Source: Pseudomonas putida
GTDB lineage: Bacteria > Pseudomonadota > Gammaproteobacteria > Pseudomonadales > Pseudomonadaceae
DNA length: 64,000 bases
Assembly (NCBI RefSeq): GCF_016406145.1
Contig: NZ_CP066306.1
Coordinates: 5,084,001 to 5,148,000 of the forward strand
Direction of reading: 5' to 3'
Each line of letters begins with the position of its first letter. Positions within the stretch are counted from its first letter, which is position 1. This document shows positions 38,637 to 46,946 of the stretch, piece after piece. The notes beneath the pieces were generated by a model. The model made no database searches and was not told where the DNA came from. It saw nothing but the letters and a program-made list of their open reading frames with translations. Made by a program: the position numbers and the translations under genes.

Positions 38637-39490
38637 AAGGCGTGCCCCCAGTGCATCCGGAATTCATGCTCGAACCGGTATTCGACAACCTTGGCAGCGG
38701 CCGTGATGCCATCGGCCTGGGCAGCCGCCGTGAAGCGGGGCTGGATACCCGTCACGGTACGGTGCTGAGCCTGGAAGGCATCAGCGTCAGCTTCGATGGG
38801 TTCAAGGCACTCAATGCCCTGAACCTGTACATAGGTGTTGGGGAATTGCGCTGCATCATCGGCCCCAACGGTGCCGGCAAAACCACCATGATGGACGTGA
38901 TTACCGGCAAGACGCGCCCCGACACCGGCACAGCCTTCTTCGGCGACACCCTGGACCTGACACGCATGAGCGAATACCAGATCGCCCAAGCCGGCATTGG
39001 CCGCAAGTTCCAGAAGCCCACGGTGTTCGAAGCACTGACTGTGTTCGAGAACCTCGAGCTGGCACTGAAAACCGAAAAATCGGTCTGGGCCTGCCTGGCA
39101 GCACGCTTGAGCGGTGAGCAACAGCAACGCATCGAGGAAGTGCTGACCACTTTGCGCCTGCTGCCCCTGGCCCAGCGCCAGGCGGGCCTGCTGTCACATG
39201 GGCAGAAACAGTTCCTCGAGATCGGCATGTTGCTGGTGCAGGAGCCGCAACTGCTGCTGCTCGACGAGCCGGTGGCCGGCATGACCGATGCCGAGACCGA
39301 GTTCACCGCTGAGCTGTTCAGAGGCCTGGCCGGCAAGCATTCGCTGATGGTGGTGGAGCACGACATGGGATTTGTCGGCAGCATCGCCGACCATGTGACC
39401 GTGTTGCATCAGGGCAGCGTGCTGGCAGAGGGGTCACTGGAGCAGGTACAGGCGGATGAGCGGGTGGTCGAGGTTTATCTAGGGCGCTGA
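38633..39490 (+). CDS. urtD: Urea ABC transporter ATPase UrtD
   Basis: 285 residues from the ATG at 38633 (AAGGAG upstream). Walker A GPNGAGKTT, signature LSHGQKQFLEIG (S-H-G instead of the usual SGG, as in many UrtD), Walker B LLLLDEPVAG, and switch His in VVEHDMGFV. A 30-residue N-terminal extension precedes the ATPase core. It is separated from urtE by a repeat. Confidence 0.95.
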   Translation: MKGVPPVHPEFMLEPVFDNLGSGRDAIGLGSRREAGLDTRHGTVLSLEGISVSFDGFKALNALNLYIGVGELRCIIGPNGAGKTTMMDVITGKTRPDTGTAFFGDTLDLTRMSEYQIAQAGIGRKFQKPTVFEALTVFENLELALKTEKSVWACLAARLSGEQQQRIEEVLTTLRLLPLAQRQAGLLSHGQKQFLEIGMLLVQEPQLLLLDEPVAGMTDAETEFTAELFRGLAGKHSLMVVEHDMGFVGSIADHVTVLHQGSVLAEGSLEQVQADERVVEVYLGR

Positions 39491-39497
39491 CGCGTCT

Positions 39498-39571
39498 CAA
39501 GTAGCAAGCCTCAAGCCGCAAGCACTAGCTGTGCGCTTTATCTTGCCCCTTGCGGCTTGAGGCTTGTAGCT
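39498..39571. repeat. Inverted repeat inside the urt operon, between urtD and urtE
   Basis: Left arm CAAGTAGCAAGCCTCAAGCC (39498 on) and right arm GGCTTGAGGCTTGTAGCT (39554-39571) pair around about 35 bases. The AAGC/GCTT words make it a relative of the elements near 9661, 12897 and 43596. It sits in the only gap of urtBCDE and ends just before the urtE Shine-Dalgarno (GAGGAA). Confidence 0.7.
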
Positions 39572-39592
39572 GACAAGAACGAGGAATTGAAA

Positions 39593-40291
39593 GTGCTTGA
39601 AGTCAGTGAATTGCACCAGTACTACGGCGGCAGCCACATCCTGCGCGGCCTGTCCTTCGAAGCCAAGGTCGGTGAAGTCACCTGCCTGCTCGGGCGCAAC
39701 GGCGTGGGCAAAACCACCCTGCTGCGTTGCCTGATGGGCCTGGTGCCGCCACGCGAAGGTCGCGTCGAGTGGGAAGGCCAGCCGATCACCACGCTCAAGC
39801 CACAGCAACGGGTACACGCAGGCATCGCCTATGTGCCCCAGGGGCGTGAAATATTCGCGCGGCTCAGCGTCGAGGAAAACCTGCTGATGGGCCTGTCGCG
39901 CTTCCCGGCGCGCGAGGCCCGTGAGGTGCCTGCGTTCATCTACGAACTGTTCCCGGTGCTGGAACAGATGAAGCAACGCCGCGGCGGTGACCTGTCCGGC
40001 GGCCAGCAGCAACAGCTGGCCATCGGTCGCGCCCTGGCCAGCCGGCCACGCCTGCTGATCCTCGACGAACCCACCGAAGGCATTCAGCCATCGGTCATCA
40101 AGGAGATCGGTGCGGTCATCCGCCGCCTGGCAGAGCGTGGCGACATGGCCATCCTGCTGGTGGAGCAGTTCTATGACTTTGCCGAGGAGCTGGCCGACCA
40201 GTATCTGGTCATGGCCCGTGGCGAAATCATCCAGCGCGGGCGCGGTGAAAACATGCAGGCCGAAGGTGTGCGTGGGCTGGTAACCATTTAA
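39593..40291 (+). CDS. urtE: Urea ABC transporter ATPase UrtE
   Basis: 232 residues, starting at GTG 39593 with GAGGAA 6 bases upstream (an ATG at 39557 lies in the repeat). Walker A GRNGVGKTT, signature LSGGQQQQLAIGR, Walker B LLILDEPTEGI, and VEQFYDFAEELADQY. It closes the transporter; no urease genes are adjacent in this window. Confidence 0.94.
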   Translation: MLEVSELHQYYGGSHILRGLSFEAKVGEVTCLLGRNGVGKTTLLRCLMGLVPPREGRVEWEGQPITTLKPQQRVHAGIAYVPQGREIFARLSVEENLLMGLSRFPAREAREVPAFIYELFPVLEQMKQRRGGDLSGGQQQQLAIGRALASRPRLLILDEPTEGIQPSVIKEIGAVIRRLAERGDMAILLVEQFYDFAEELADQYLVMARGEIIQRGRGENMQAEGVRGLVTI

Positions 40292-40322
40292 TCTGCAGCC
40301 CTCGACCTTGTGAGACGCAGCA

Positions 40323-40838
40323 ATGAGCCACGAAATTCGCGATGCCCTGCCCGCCGACGTGCCGGGCATCCTCGACATCTATAACGACGCGGTGCGCAAC
40401 ACCACGGCGATCTGGAACGATACGCCGGTGGACCTGGGCAACCGCCACGCCTGGTTCGAGGCCCGGGCACAGCAGGGCTATCCCATTCTGGTGGCCGTGG
40501 ATCACAGCGGTGTGCTGGGCTATGCGTCTTTTGGCGATTGGCGGCCGTTCGAGGGTTTTCGCAATACCGTGGAGCACTCGGTGTATATCCGTGGCGATCA
40601 GCGCGGCAAGGGCTTGGGGCCGCAGTTGATGGCCGCACTGATCGAGCGCGCACGGGGGTGTGGCAAGCATGTGATGGTCGCGGCCATCGAGAGTGGCAAT
40701 GCCGCGTCGGTGCGCCTGCATGAGCGTCTGGGCTTCGTAGTGACCGGGCAGATGCCGCAGGTGGGGGTGAAGTTCGGGCGGTGGCTGGATTTGACTTTCA
40801 TGCAGCTGGTGCTCGACCCGGGAGCGGAGCCAGCCTGA
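40323..40838 (+). CDS. GNAT N-acetyltransferase, phosphinothricin/methionine-sulfoximine type
   Basis: 171 residues of the GNAT fold. Acetyl-CoA loop RGDQRGKGLGPQLM, IESGNAASVRLHERLGF, and the N-terminal AVRNTTAIWNDTP with HSVYI are typical of the PAT/MnaT group, which acetylates phosphinothricin, methionine sulfone or methionine sulfoximine. It lies after the urt operon as in P. aeruginosa (near PA4866). The true substrate is not shown by sequence. Confidence 0.88.
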   Translation: MSHEIRDALPADVPGILDIYNDAVRNTTAIWNDTPVDLGNRHAWFEARAQQGYPILVAVDHSGVLGYASFGDWRPFEGFRNTVEHSVYIRGDQRGKGLGPQLMAALIERARGCGKHVMVAAIESGNAASVRLHERLGFVVTGQMPQVGVKFGRWLDLTFMQLVLDPGAEPA

Positions 40839-40848
40839 GTTTTCTGCT

Positions 40849-40898
40849 GATTGCAGTGGCCCCATCGCCAGCAAGCCGGCGATGGGGCCACTGCAATC
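40849..40898. terminator. 21-bp perfect hairpin between convergent genes
   Basis: 40849-40869 (GATTGCAGTGGCCCCATCGC core) and its exact reverse complement at 40878-40898 enclose an 8-base loop AGCAAGCC that resembles a REP core. It is placed between the acetyltransferase and cbpM stops, so it probably ends transcription from both sides. Confidence 0.7.
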
Positions 40899-40902
40899 GA
40901 CA

Positions 40903-41208
40903 TCACATCTGGGTAAACCTGCCCAGCCGCTGTTTCAGCATGCTGTTCTCACTGCGCAACTGCTGCACTTCCTGCAACAGCTCCAGCGCCAGCGCCACGC
41001 CCTCCCACTCCAGTTCCAGCTCCTGGTGCAGCTTTGCCGCACGCCTGGCCAGCAGCGGCGCCTGATCATCGAACAACCATTCCTCCGGCGTTCGCCCCGA
41101 AGGTTCAACGATGCCGTGCTCGACGATCTCGACCACGTAGTCGGCCGTGATATCGGCCTCCTGGCAAAGCGTGCGCATGTCCAGTTGAACGATCAGGGTG
41201 CTGCTCAT
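40903..41208 (-). CDS. cbpM: Chaperone modulator CbpM
   Basis: 101 residues from the ATG at 41208, which follows the cbpA stop by two bases (TGATCATG); a GTG 6 bases upstream is an alternative start. MerR-like helical protein with a leucine-rich C-terminal coiled coil (LALELLQEVQQLRSENSMLKQRL). CbpM binds the J-domain of CbpA and inhibits it. Same operon as cbpA. Confidence 0.92.
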   Translation of the reverse strand: MSSTLIVQLDMRTLCQEADITADYVVEIVEHGIVEPSGRTPEEWLFDDQAPLLARRAAKLHQELELEWEGVALALELLQEVQQLRSENSMLKQRLGRFTQM

Positions 41209-41210
41209 GA

Positions 41211-42164
41211 TCACTTACTCCATTGTGTCCTCGGATTGAACGCCGCCTTCTCGGAAAGCTGGGTCCACAATTGACGGGTAGAGGCGTCGGATGCCGGCGG
41301 CATGACTACCTTGAGCTGGGCGTAGAGGTTGCCGCGCTCGCCCTGCTTGTTCGCCAGGCCTTTGCCAGGCACACGCAGGCGCTGGCCACTCTGGCTGTCG
41401 GGGCGGATGGTTAGGTTGATCTTGCCGTCCAGGGTCGGCACCGCCACCTTGGTGCCCAATGCCGCCTCCCACGGTGCCAGTGGCACAGTGATGATCAGGT
41501 CCTGGCCCTCGACATCGAACAGCGGGTGCGGTGCCATGCGGATGGTCAGGAACAGGTCGCCGTTGGCGCCGCCAGCGCTGCCCGGCGCTCCTTGGCCCTT
41601 GAGGCGGATGCGCTCACCGTCGCTCACGCCGGCCGGGATCTTCACATTCAGGGTCTTGGTCGTGAACCCGGTACGCTGGCCGGCGGCGTTGGTCTGCGGC
41701 ACCTGGAAGCTGATCTGTTTGGACTCCTTGCTCAGGGTTTCCTCAAGGAAGATCGCCAGTTCCAGTTCCACATCCTGCCCTCGCCTGCCGGCACTGCGTT
41801 GTTGCCGAGCGCCGCCAAAGGGGTTGCCGCCCCGTGCGCCGAAGATCGAGCTGAAAAAGTCGGAGAAATCACCGCCCTCGAAACCACCGCCCGCACCGCC
41901 ACGGTTCTCCCAGCCCGGAGGGGCCTGGAATGGCCGACCGTGCTGGCCGCCGTACTTGCGGATCTCGTCGAACTCGGCGCGTTTCTGGGCGTCGCCAAGC
42001 ACCTCGTAGGCCTCATTGGCCTCCTTGAATTTCTCCTCGGCGTCGCGCTCCTTGCTGACGTCAGGGTGATACTTGCGCGCCAGCTTGCGGTACGCGGCCT
42101 TGATCGCCTTTTCGTCCGCCGTGGGCTCTACGCCGAGTATCTTGTAGTAGTCTTTGAAGTCCAT
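41211..42164 (-). CDS. cbpA: Curved-DNA-binding protein CbpA (DnaJ family)
   Basis: 317-residue DnaJ homologue without a zinc-finger domain. J-domain at 1-70 with the HPD triad ([11 protein letters not shown]), a Gly/Phe-rich linker ([16 protein letters not shown]), then two C-terminal beta domains ([19 protein letters not shown]). It acts as a DnaK co-chaperone and binds curved DNA. Followed by its inhibitor cbpM; a sigma-32-like promoter lies upstream. Confidence 0.95.
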   Translation of the reverse strand: MDFKDYYKILGVEPTADEKAIKAAYRKLARKYHPDVSKERDAEEKFKEANEAYEVLGDAQKRAEFDEIRKYGGQHGRPFQAPPGWENRGGAGGGFEGGDFSDFFSSIFGARGGNPFGGARQQRSAGRRGQDVELELAIFLEETLSKESKQISFQVPQTNAAGQRTGFTTKTLNVKIPAGVSDGERIRLKGQGAPGSAGGANGDLFLTIRMAPHPLFDVEGQDLIITVPLAPWEAALGTKVAVPTLDGKINLTIRPDSQSGQRLRVPGKGLANKQGERGNLYAQLKVVMPPASDASTRQLWTQLSEKAAFNPRTQWSK

Positions 42165-42202
42165 CTATGGATCACCAATGTGAATTTTCATGTTGCATCT
42201 GA

Positions 42203-42230
42203 AGATAAGGGTCAAGCATAGCCTTTCAAG
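42203..42230 (-). promoter_or_regulatory. Candidate heat-shock (sigma-32) promoter of cbpA
   Basis: On the minus strand CTTGAAA (-35) is followed after 12 bases by CCCTTATCT, close to the sigma-32 consensus CTTGAAA-N11-16-CCCCATNT. It ends about 39 bp before the cbpA start, a good distance for a chaperone gene. Confidence 0.45.
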
Positions 42231-42266
42231 GTTCGCTTGGCTTTGCTTCAAGGCAGACGACCGGTC

Positions 42267-42294
42267 TTGATTCTCTGGCCAAGTGGCATAAACT
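42267..42294 (+). promoter_or_regulatory. Possible sigma-70 promoter of the Hsp70-like gene
   Basis: TTGATT (42267-42272) and TAAACT (42289-42294) with a 16-base spacer lie 35 bp before the gene at 42329, divergent from the cbpA promoter. Confidence 0.35.
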
Positions 42295-42328
42295 GCGCGG
42301 CCGTTTTGCCTCCGGAAGCCCTTTTCCC

Positions 42329-43594
42329 ATGTCTGACGTATCCCCGGCCCGTGCCCTTGGCATCGACTTCGGCACCTCCAACTCCACGGTCGGCTGGCAC
42401 CGCCCCGGGGTCGAGTCGCTGATAGCCCTGGAAGACGGCAAGATCACGCTGCCATCGGTGGTTTTCTTCAATATCGAAGAGCGCCGCCCGGTGTATGGCC
42501 GGCTGGCACTGCACGAATACCTGGAAGGCTACGAAGGCCGCCTGATGCGCTCGCTCAAGAGCCTGCTGGGCTCCAAGTTGATCAAGCACGATACCAGCGT
42601 GCTAGGCAGCGCCTTGCCATTCAAGGACCTGCTGGGCATGTTCATCGGCGAACTGAAAAAGCGCGCCGAAACCGCCGCCGACCGCAGCTTCGATCAGGTG
42701 GTACTGGGCCGCCCGGTGTTCTTCGTCGACGAAGATCCGGCTGCCGACCAGGAGGCCGAGGACACCCTGGCCGACGTGGCACGCAAGATCGGCTTCAAGG
42801 ACGTGTCGTTCCAGTACGAACCGATTGCCGCCGCGTTCGACTACGAGTCGGGCATCAGCCGTGAAGAGCTGGTACTGATCGTGGATATCGGCGGGGGTAC
42901 CTCGGACTTTACCCTGATCCGTCTGTCACCCGAGCGTCACAAGGTGGCCGAGCGCCAGAGCGACATCCTCGCCACCGGCGGCGTGCACATCGGCGGTACC
43001 GATTTCGACAAGCAGTTGAGCCTGCAGGGCGTGATGCCGCTGTTCGGTTACGGCAGCCGGATGAAGAGCGGTGCGCTGATGCCTACCAGCTACCACCTCA
43101 ACCTGGCCACCTGGCACACCATCAACGCCCTGTACTCGCAGAAGTCGCAACTGGCGCTGGGCAGCATGCGCTATGACATCGAGGACACCCTTGGCATTGA
43201 CCGTCTGTTCAAGCTGATCGAGCAGCGGGCCGGGCACTGGCTGGCGATGGAAATCGAGGCCAGCAAGATTGAGCTGACCGACCACGAAAGCCGCCGTATC
43301 GACCTCGGCCGCGTCGAGCGCGAATTAGGCGTGGACCTGACCCGCACAGTGTTCGAAGGTGCGATCGAAGGGCTGCTGGAGCGAGTGCGTGGCAGCGTCA
43401 CCGAACTGCTGGCCAAGGCCGGTGTAAGCGAAGGTCAGGTGGACACGGTGTTCTTCACCGGTGGTTCCAGCGGCATTCCGGCGCTGCGCAACAGTGTGGC
43501 GGCAATGCTGCCGAATGCGCGGCATGTGGAGGGCAATATCTTCGGCAGCATCGGCAGCGGGCTGGCGATCGAGGCGCGCAAGCGTTACGGGTGA
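42329..43594 (+). CDS. YegD-like Hsp70 family ATPase
   Basis: 421 residues, so only an actin-fold nucleotide-binding domain; the DnaK substrate-binding domain (about 230 more residues) is absent. Phosphate-1 loop LGIDFGTSNSTVGW, phosphate-2 loop LIVDIGGGTSDFTL, and adenosine motif FFTGGSSGIPALR are clear. It resembles E. coli YegD. Divergent from cbpA, which hints at a stress-linked role, but its client is unknown. Confidence 0.9.
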   Translation: MSDVSPARALGIDFGTSNSTVGWHRPGVESLIALEDGKITLPSVVFFNIEERRPVYGRLALHEYLEGYEGRLMRSLKSLLGSKLIKHDTSVLGSALPFKDLLGMFIGELKKRAETAADRSFDQVVLGRPVFFVDEDPAADQEAEDTLADVARKIGFKDVSFQYEPIAAAFDYESGISREELVLIVDIGGGTSDFTLIRLSPERHKVAERQSDILATGGVHIGGTDFDKQLSLQGVMPLFGYGSRMKSGALMPTSYHLNLATWHTINALYSQKSQLALGSMRYDIEDTLGIDRLFKLIEQRAGHWLAMEIEASKIELTDHESRRIDLGRVERELGVDLTRTVFEGAIEGLLERVRGSVTELLAKAGVSEGQVDTVFFTGGSSGIPALRNSVAAMLPNARHVEGNIFGSIGSGLAIEARKRYG

Positions 43595-43595
43595 G

Positions 43596-43692
43596 CTGCA
43601 AGCTACAAGCTACAAGCTACAAGCCGATTGGCGATGGAAGGCCCACCGCGTTCAGCTTTATCTTGCAGCTTGAAGCTTGTAGCTTGAAGCTC
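43596..43692. repeat. AGCTACAAGCT tandem and inverted repeat
   Basis: The left arm contains three tandem copies of CTACAAG (about 43602-43624). The right arm (about 43663-43690) reads CTTGCAGCTTGAAGCTTGTA and onward, its inverse. It lies between the convergent Hsp70-like gene and AI-2E family gene. Same family as the repeats near 9661, 12897 and 39498. Confidence 0.75.
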
Positions 43693-44700
43693 TCAAACCA
43701 GCTCAGCCCGCTTCAGCTCACTCTTCATGTACGCATAGTACACCGGCCCCGCTACAACCCCCGGCAACCCGAACGCCGCCTCGAACACCAGCATCGCCAG
43801 CAACAGCTCCCAGGCCTTGGCGCTGATCTGCCCCCCTACTATCCGCGCGTTGAGGAAGTACTCGACCTTGTGGATAACGATCAGATACCCCAGCGCGGCC
43901 GCAGCCACCCAGATCGAAAGCGACATGCCAACGATGGTGATCAGCGTGTTGGACATCAGGTTGCCGATCACCGGCAACAGCCCAAGCAGGAAGGTCAACA
44001 CGATCAGCGTCTTGGTCAGCGGCAGGTGCACACCGAACAGTGGCAACACCACAGCAAGGAAAATGCCGGTGAACACGGTGTTGAGCAGCGAGATCTTGAT
44101 CTGCGCGAAGACGATGTTGCGAAACGCCTGCACCAGCAGGCTCAGGCGCTCGAACAAGGCGGCAGCCAGCGGTTTGCGCCGCGAGATGTCGGGGATGCGC
44201 TGCAGGGCAATGATAGCGCCGAGAATCATGCCGATCAGCAGCGTCACGAACATGTGCGCCATGCCCTTGCCTACAAGCTGCAGGTCGCTGAGGTGGCTCT
44301 TGATCCACTCACCGATGGCCACTTTGAACTCCGCGGCACTGGCCGGCAGGTAGCCCTCGATGAACGGCGGCAACTGGCCACGGGCACGCTCGAACAGGGC
44401 CATGAACTTGTCCAGCGATGCGCCGGGGTTCTCTGCCTCGTGCAGCAGGAAGCTGAACGCGCCGGCGATCAGCAAGGTCAGGGTACTGACCACCAAGGTA
44501 CCCAGCAGCGCCACCGCCAGCCAGCGTGCGCGTTGCCCGGCAATGATCGGCTGCAGCCGTGGCGTGAGCATGTTGACCAGCTCGAACACCAGCAGCCCGG
44601 CCAGCAGGCTGGGTAACAATTTCAGGGGGAGCGCCAGCAGCAGGCCGGCAAATACGATGATCCAGCTGGCCAGGGTGACCTGGCGGGGGGTGAAAGTCAT
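43693..44700 (-). CDS. AI-2E family (PerM/TqsA-type) membrane transporter
   Basis: 335 residues with seven to eight hydrophobic segments: IIVFAGLLLALPLKLLPSLLAGLLVFELV at the N-terminus and LTFLLGLLPVIGNLMSNTLITIVGMS near the C-terminus, where the family GLLPVIGN-type motif lies. Family members export autoinducer-2 or act as Na+/H+ antiporters; no substrate can be given here. Monocistronic, convergent with the Hsp70-like gene. Confidence 0.88.
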   Translation of the reverse strand: MTFTPRQVTLASWIIVFAGLLLALPLKLLPSLLAGLLVFELVNMLTPRLQPIIAGQRARWLAVALLGTLVVSTLTLLIAGAFSFLLHEAENPGASLDKFMALFERARGQLPPFIEGYLPASAAEFKVAIGEWIKSHLSDLQLVGKGMAHMFVTLLIGMILGAIIALQRIPDISRRKPLAAALFERLSLLVQAFRNIVFAQIKISLLNTVFTGIFLAVVLPLFGVHLPLTKTLIVLTFLLGLLPVIGNLMSNTLITIVGMSLSIWVAAAALGYLIVIHKVEYFLNARIVGGQISAKAWELLLAMLVFEAAFGLPGVVAGPVYYAYMKSELKRAELV

Positions 44701-44771
44701 ACAGCCTCAACGGCAGACAACGGAAAAGAACCGCAGTCTGCCAGCCTTCGTCCTACAGGCATAGGCGCAGG

Positions 44772-45056
44772 TCATTTCTTCTTCAGGCAGTCACTCATGT
44801 AGGCCTTGCGCTCGTCGCCCTTGAGGGCCTGGGCGCTGGCGTCAGCGTTGCAGATCTTCATCTTTTCCTGCTGGGTAGGCGGTACGCTTTTCTTCAGGCA
44901 GTTGCTCATGAAGGCTTTGCGCTCATCGCCCTTGAGCGCCTTGGCAGAAGCGTCGGCATTGCACGAGGTCATCTTTTCCTGTTGCGCGGTGGCAGCGAAT
45001 CCCTGCGCACTGAACATAACGGCCAACGCCAGCAATGGCATGTGCAGCATCTTCAT
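44772..45056 (-). CDS. PsiF-repeat periplasmic protein
   Basis: 94 residues from the ATG at 45056 (AAGGAGA 7 bases upstream). Signal peptide LLALAVMFSAQGFAA. The mature part is two copies of the PsiF repeat (QQEKMTSCNADASAKALKGD and QQEKMKICNADASAQALKGD), each with two cysteines, so disulfides are likely. PsiF is phosphate-starvation-induced in E. coli; its function is unknown. It follows the AraC gene on the same strand. Confidence 0.9.
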   Translation of the reverse strand: MKMLHMPLLALAVMFSAQGFAATAQQEKMTSCNADASAKALKGDERKAFMSNCLKKSVPPTQQEKMKICNADASAQALKGDERKAYMSDCLKKK

Positions 45057-45120
45057 GGAGTGGTCTCCTTGTCTCCCGCGCCCGATGCACGGTGTCGCAG
45101 GTGAGTGTAGACAACAAATT

Positions 45121-45909
45121 TTACACACCCGTCCGCGCTTGCCGCCGGTACTGCTCCGGCGTGCAATGGGCCTGACGCTGGAACATGGCGATGAATGCCG
45201 AGGCGCTGCTGTAGCCCAGGTCGAAGGCGATGGCCTGTATCGGCAAGCCGGCCTCCAGCGCCTCGATGGCCCGCAAGAACCTCAGGCGCAGGCGCCACTC
45301 ACCAAAGCTGATGCCCAGTTCGCGCAGAAATTGCCGCGCCAGGGTGCGCTCGCTGACATGCACCTGCGCCGCCCAGTCCGCCAGCGGGCGGTTGTCACCA
45401 GGTTCAGCACCGAGGGCATCGAGCACCTGGCGCAGGCCCTCGCTCTGAGCGAAGGGCAGGTAGCAGGTCTGGGTGGGTGCCAGCAGCAACTGATCAAGCA
45501 GCACCTGCACCAGACGCTGGTCGCGTTCGTCCTGAGCCACCTTGACGTCACGGCGGGCGAAGTCGCCGAGGATGGCCTTGAGGATATCGCTGATCACCAG
45601 GCTGCACGGCTGCTGCGGTAGGCCGGCGCACAGCCTGCGGTCGAGATAGACCGAACGGTAAACGATGGCCTGAGGGTTGTAGCAACCATGTTCGGTATCC
45701 GGCGGCACCCAGACCGCGTAATGCGGGGGTGACAGAAAACGCTGGCCATTGACATCCAGGTGCATGACGCCGTGGGCGGTGTAGTTGAGCTGGCCCCAGG
45801 TGTGGCGATGGGGCGGGCTGTGAGTGTCGGCGCCAAATTCGTCGTGGCGCAGGTAAACGGGCGCGGGAAGCTGGTCGAACTGGGGGATATCGAGGTATTT
45901 GCGGCGCAT
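45121..45909 (-). CDS. AraC family transcriptional regulator
   Basis: 262 residues. N-terminal cupin sensor domain (HDEFGADTHSPPHRHTWGQLNY) and C-terminal double HTH (VHVSERTLARQFLRELGISFGEWR, and IAFDLGYSSASAFIAMFQRQ, the well-conserved second helix-turn-helix). Divergent from the EamA transporter at 46053, which is its most likely target. Confidence 0.93.
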   Translation of the reverse strand: MRRKYLDIPQFDQLPAPVYLRHDEFGADTHSPPHRHTWGQLNYTAHGVMHLDVNGQRFLSPPHYAVWVPPDTEHGCYNPQAIVYRSVYLDRRLCAGLPQQPCSLVISDILKAILGDFARRDVKVAQDERDQRLVQVLLDQLLLAPTQTCYLPFAQSEGLRQVLDALGAEPGDNRPLADWAAQVHVSERTLARQFLRELGISFGEWRLRLRFLRAIEALEAGLPIQAIAFDLGYSSASAFIAMFQRQAHCTPEQYRRQARTGV

Positions 45910-46052
45910 GCTGTCTGCTTGAAGGGGCAGGTTGTCTGGATAGGAGTATAGGCTTGCTGACAGACAAACGATAATACGGGGCCATCATACAACCTCTGTG
46001 AAAGCGGGCACGCTCCCACGGAGGCTTATGAGCATCCAAGAGCCTTTGCGTC

Positions 46053-46946
46053 ATGAATTATCTGTACCCCCTCACCGCTATCCTCATTTGGGCCGGCAAC
46101 ACTGTAGTCACCAAGCTGTCCGCAGGTGCCATTCACCCTGCCGAGATCGGCTTCTACCGCTGGCTGCTCGCAGGGCTGCTGTTCACCCCGTTCCTGCTGC
46201 CGGCCGTGTGGCGCAACCGCGCGGCCATCCGTCCGCACCTGCCCAGAATCTTCGTCCTTGGCGTGCTCGGCATGGCCCTGTACCAAAGCCTCGCCTACTT
46301 CGCGGCCAGCATCACCAGCGCTACCAACATGGGCATCATTCTCTCGCTGATGCCCTTGATGTCGCTGGCCCTGTCCATCGCATGGCTCGGCCAGCGGCTG
46401 AGCTACGGTGCGCTGACGGGCGCGGCGGTGTCCTTCATCGGTGTGCTGGAAGTCGTCTCCGCCGGCCATCCCGGCATCTTGCTGGAGCAAGGCCTGAACC
46501 GCGGTGACCTGCTGATGCTGGTGGCCACCCTGGCCTACGCGCTGTACAGCTTCCTGCTGAAGAAATGGCAGCTGCGCCTGCCGCCCTTGCAGCTGCTGTA
46601 CCTGCAGGTGCTGGTGGCAATCATCGTCTTGCTGCCACTGTTCCTGTTTTCAGACAAAACCGGCCTGAACGTGCATAACGCGGGTCTGGTGCTGTACGCC
46701 TGTGTACTGGCCTCGATGGTCGCCCCGCTGGCATGGATGCAGGCCGTTCACCGCCTGGGGCCAAGCCGCACCACGCTGTTTTTCAACTTGCTGCCACTGG
46801 TGACCGCGCTGATCGCCGCCGCGGCACTCGACGAGCAACTGGCCAGCTACCACCTGGTCGGCGGACTGCTGACCCTGGCCGGGGTGGTCCTCGCCGAACG
46901 CTGGACCACCCCCGTGCGCCGCAGCCCTACAGCCCCGCAGCCTTGA
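46053..46946 (+). CDS. EamA/DMT superfamily transporter
   Basis: 297 residues with ten predicted membrane segments in two EamA halves (LTAILIWAGNTVVTKLSAG, and LLMLVATLAYALYSFLLKKW). A small-molecule exporter or importer of unknown substrate. Divergent from an AraC regulator, the usual arrangement for a regulated exporter. Its 3' end overlaps the convergent lipase gene by 20 bp. No good Shine-Dalgarno is visible at the ATG. Confidence 0.9.
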   Translation: MNYLYPLTAILIWAGNTVVTKLSAGAIHPAEIGFYRWLLAGLLFTPFLLPAVWRNRAAIRPHLPRIFVLGVLGMALYQSLAYFAASITSATNMGIILSLMPLMSLALSIAWLGQRLSYGALTGAAVSFIGVLEVVSAGHPGILLEQGLNRGDLLMLVATLAYALYSFLLKKWQLRLPPLQLLYLQVLVAIIVLLPLFLFSDKTGLNVHNAGLVLYACVLASMVAPLAWMQAVHRLGPSRTTLFFNLLPLVTALIAAAALDEQLASYHLVGGLLTLAGVVLAERWTTPVRRSPTAPQP

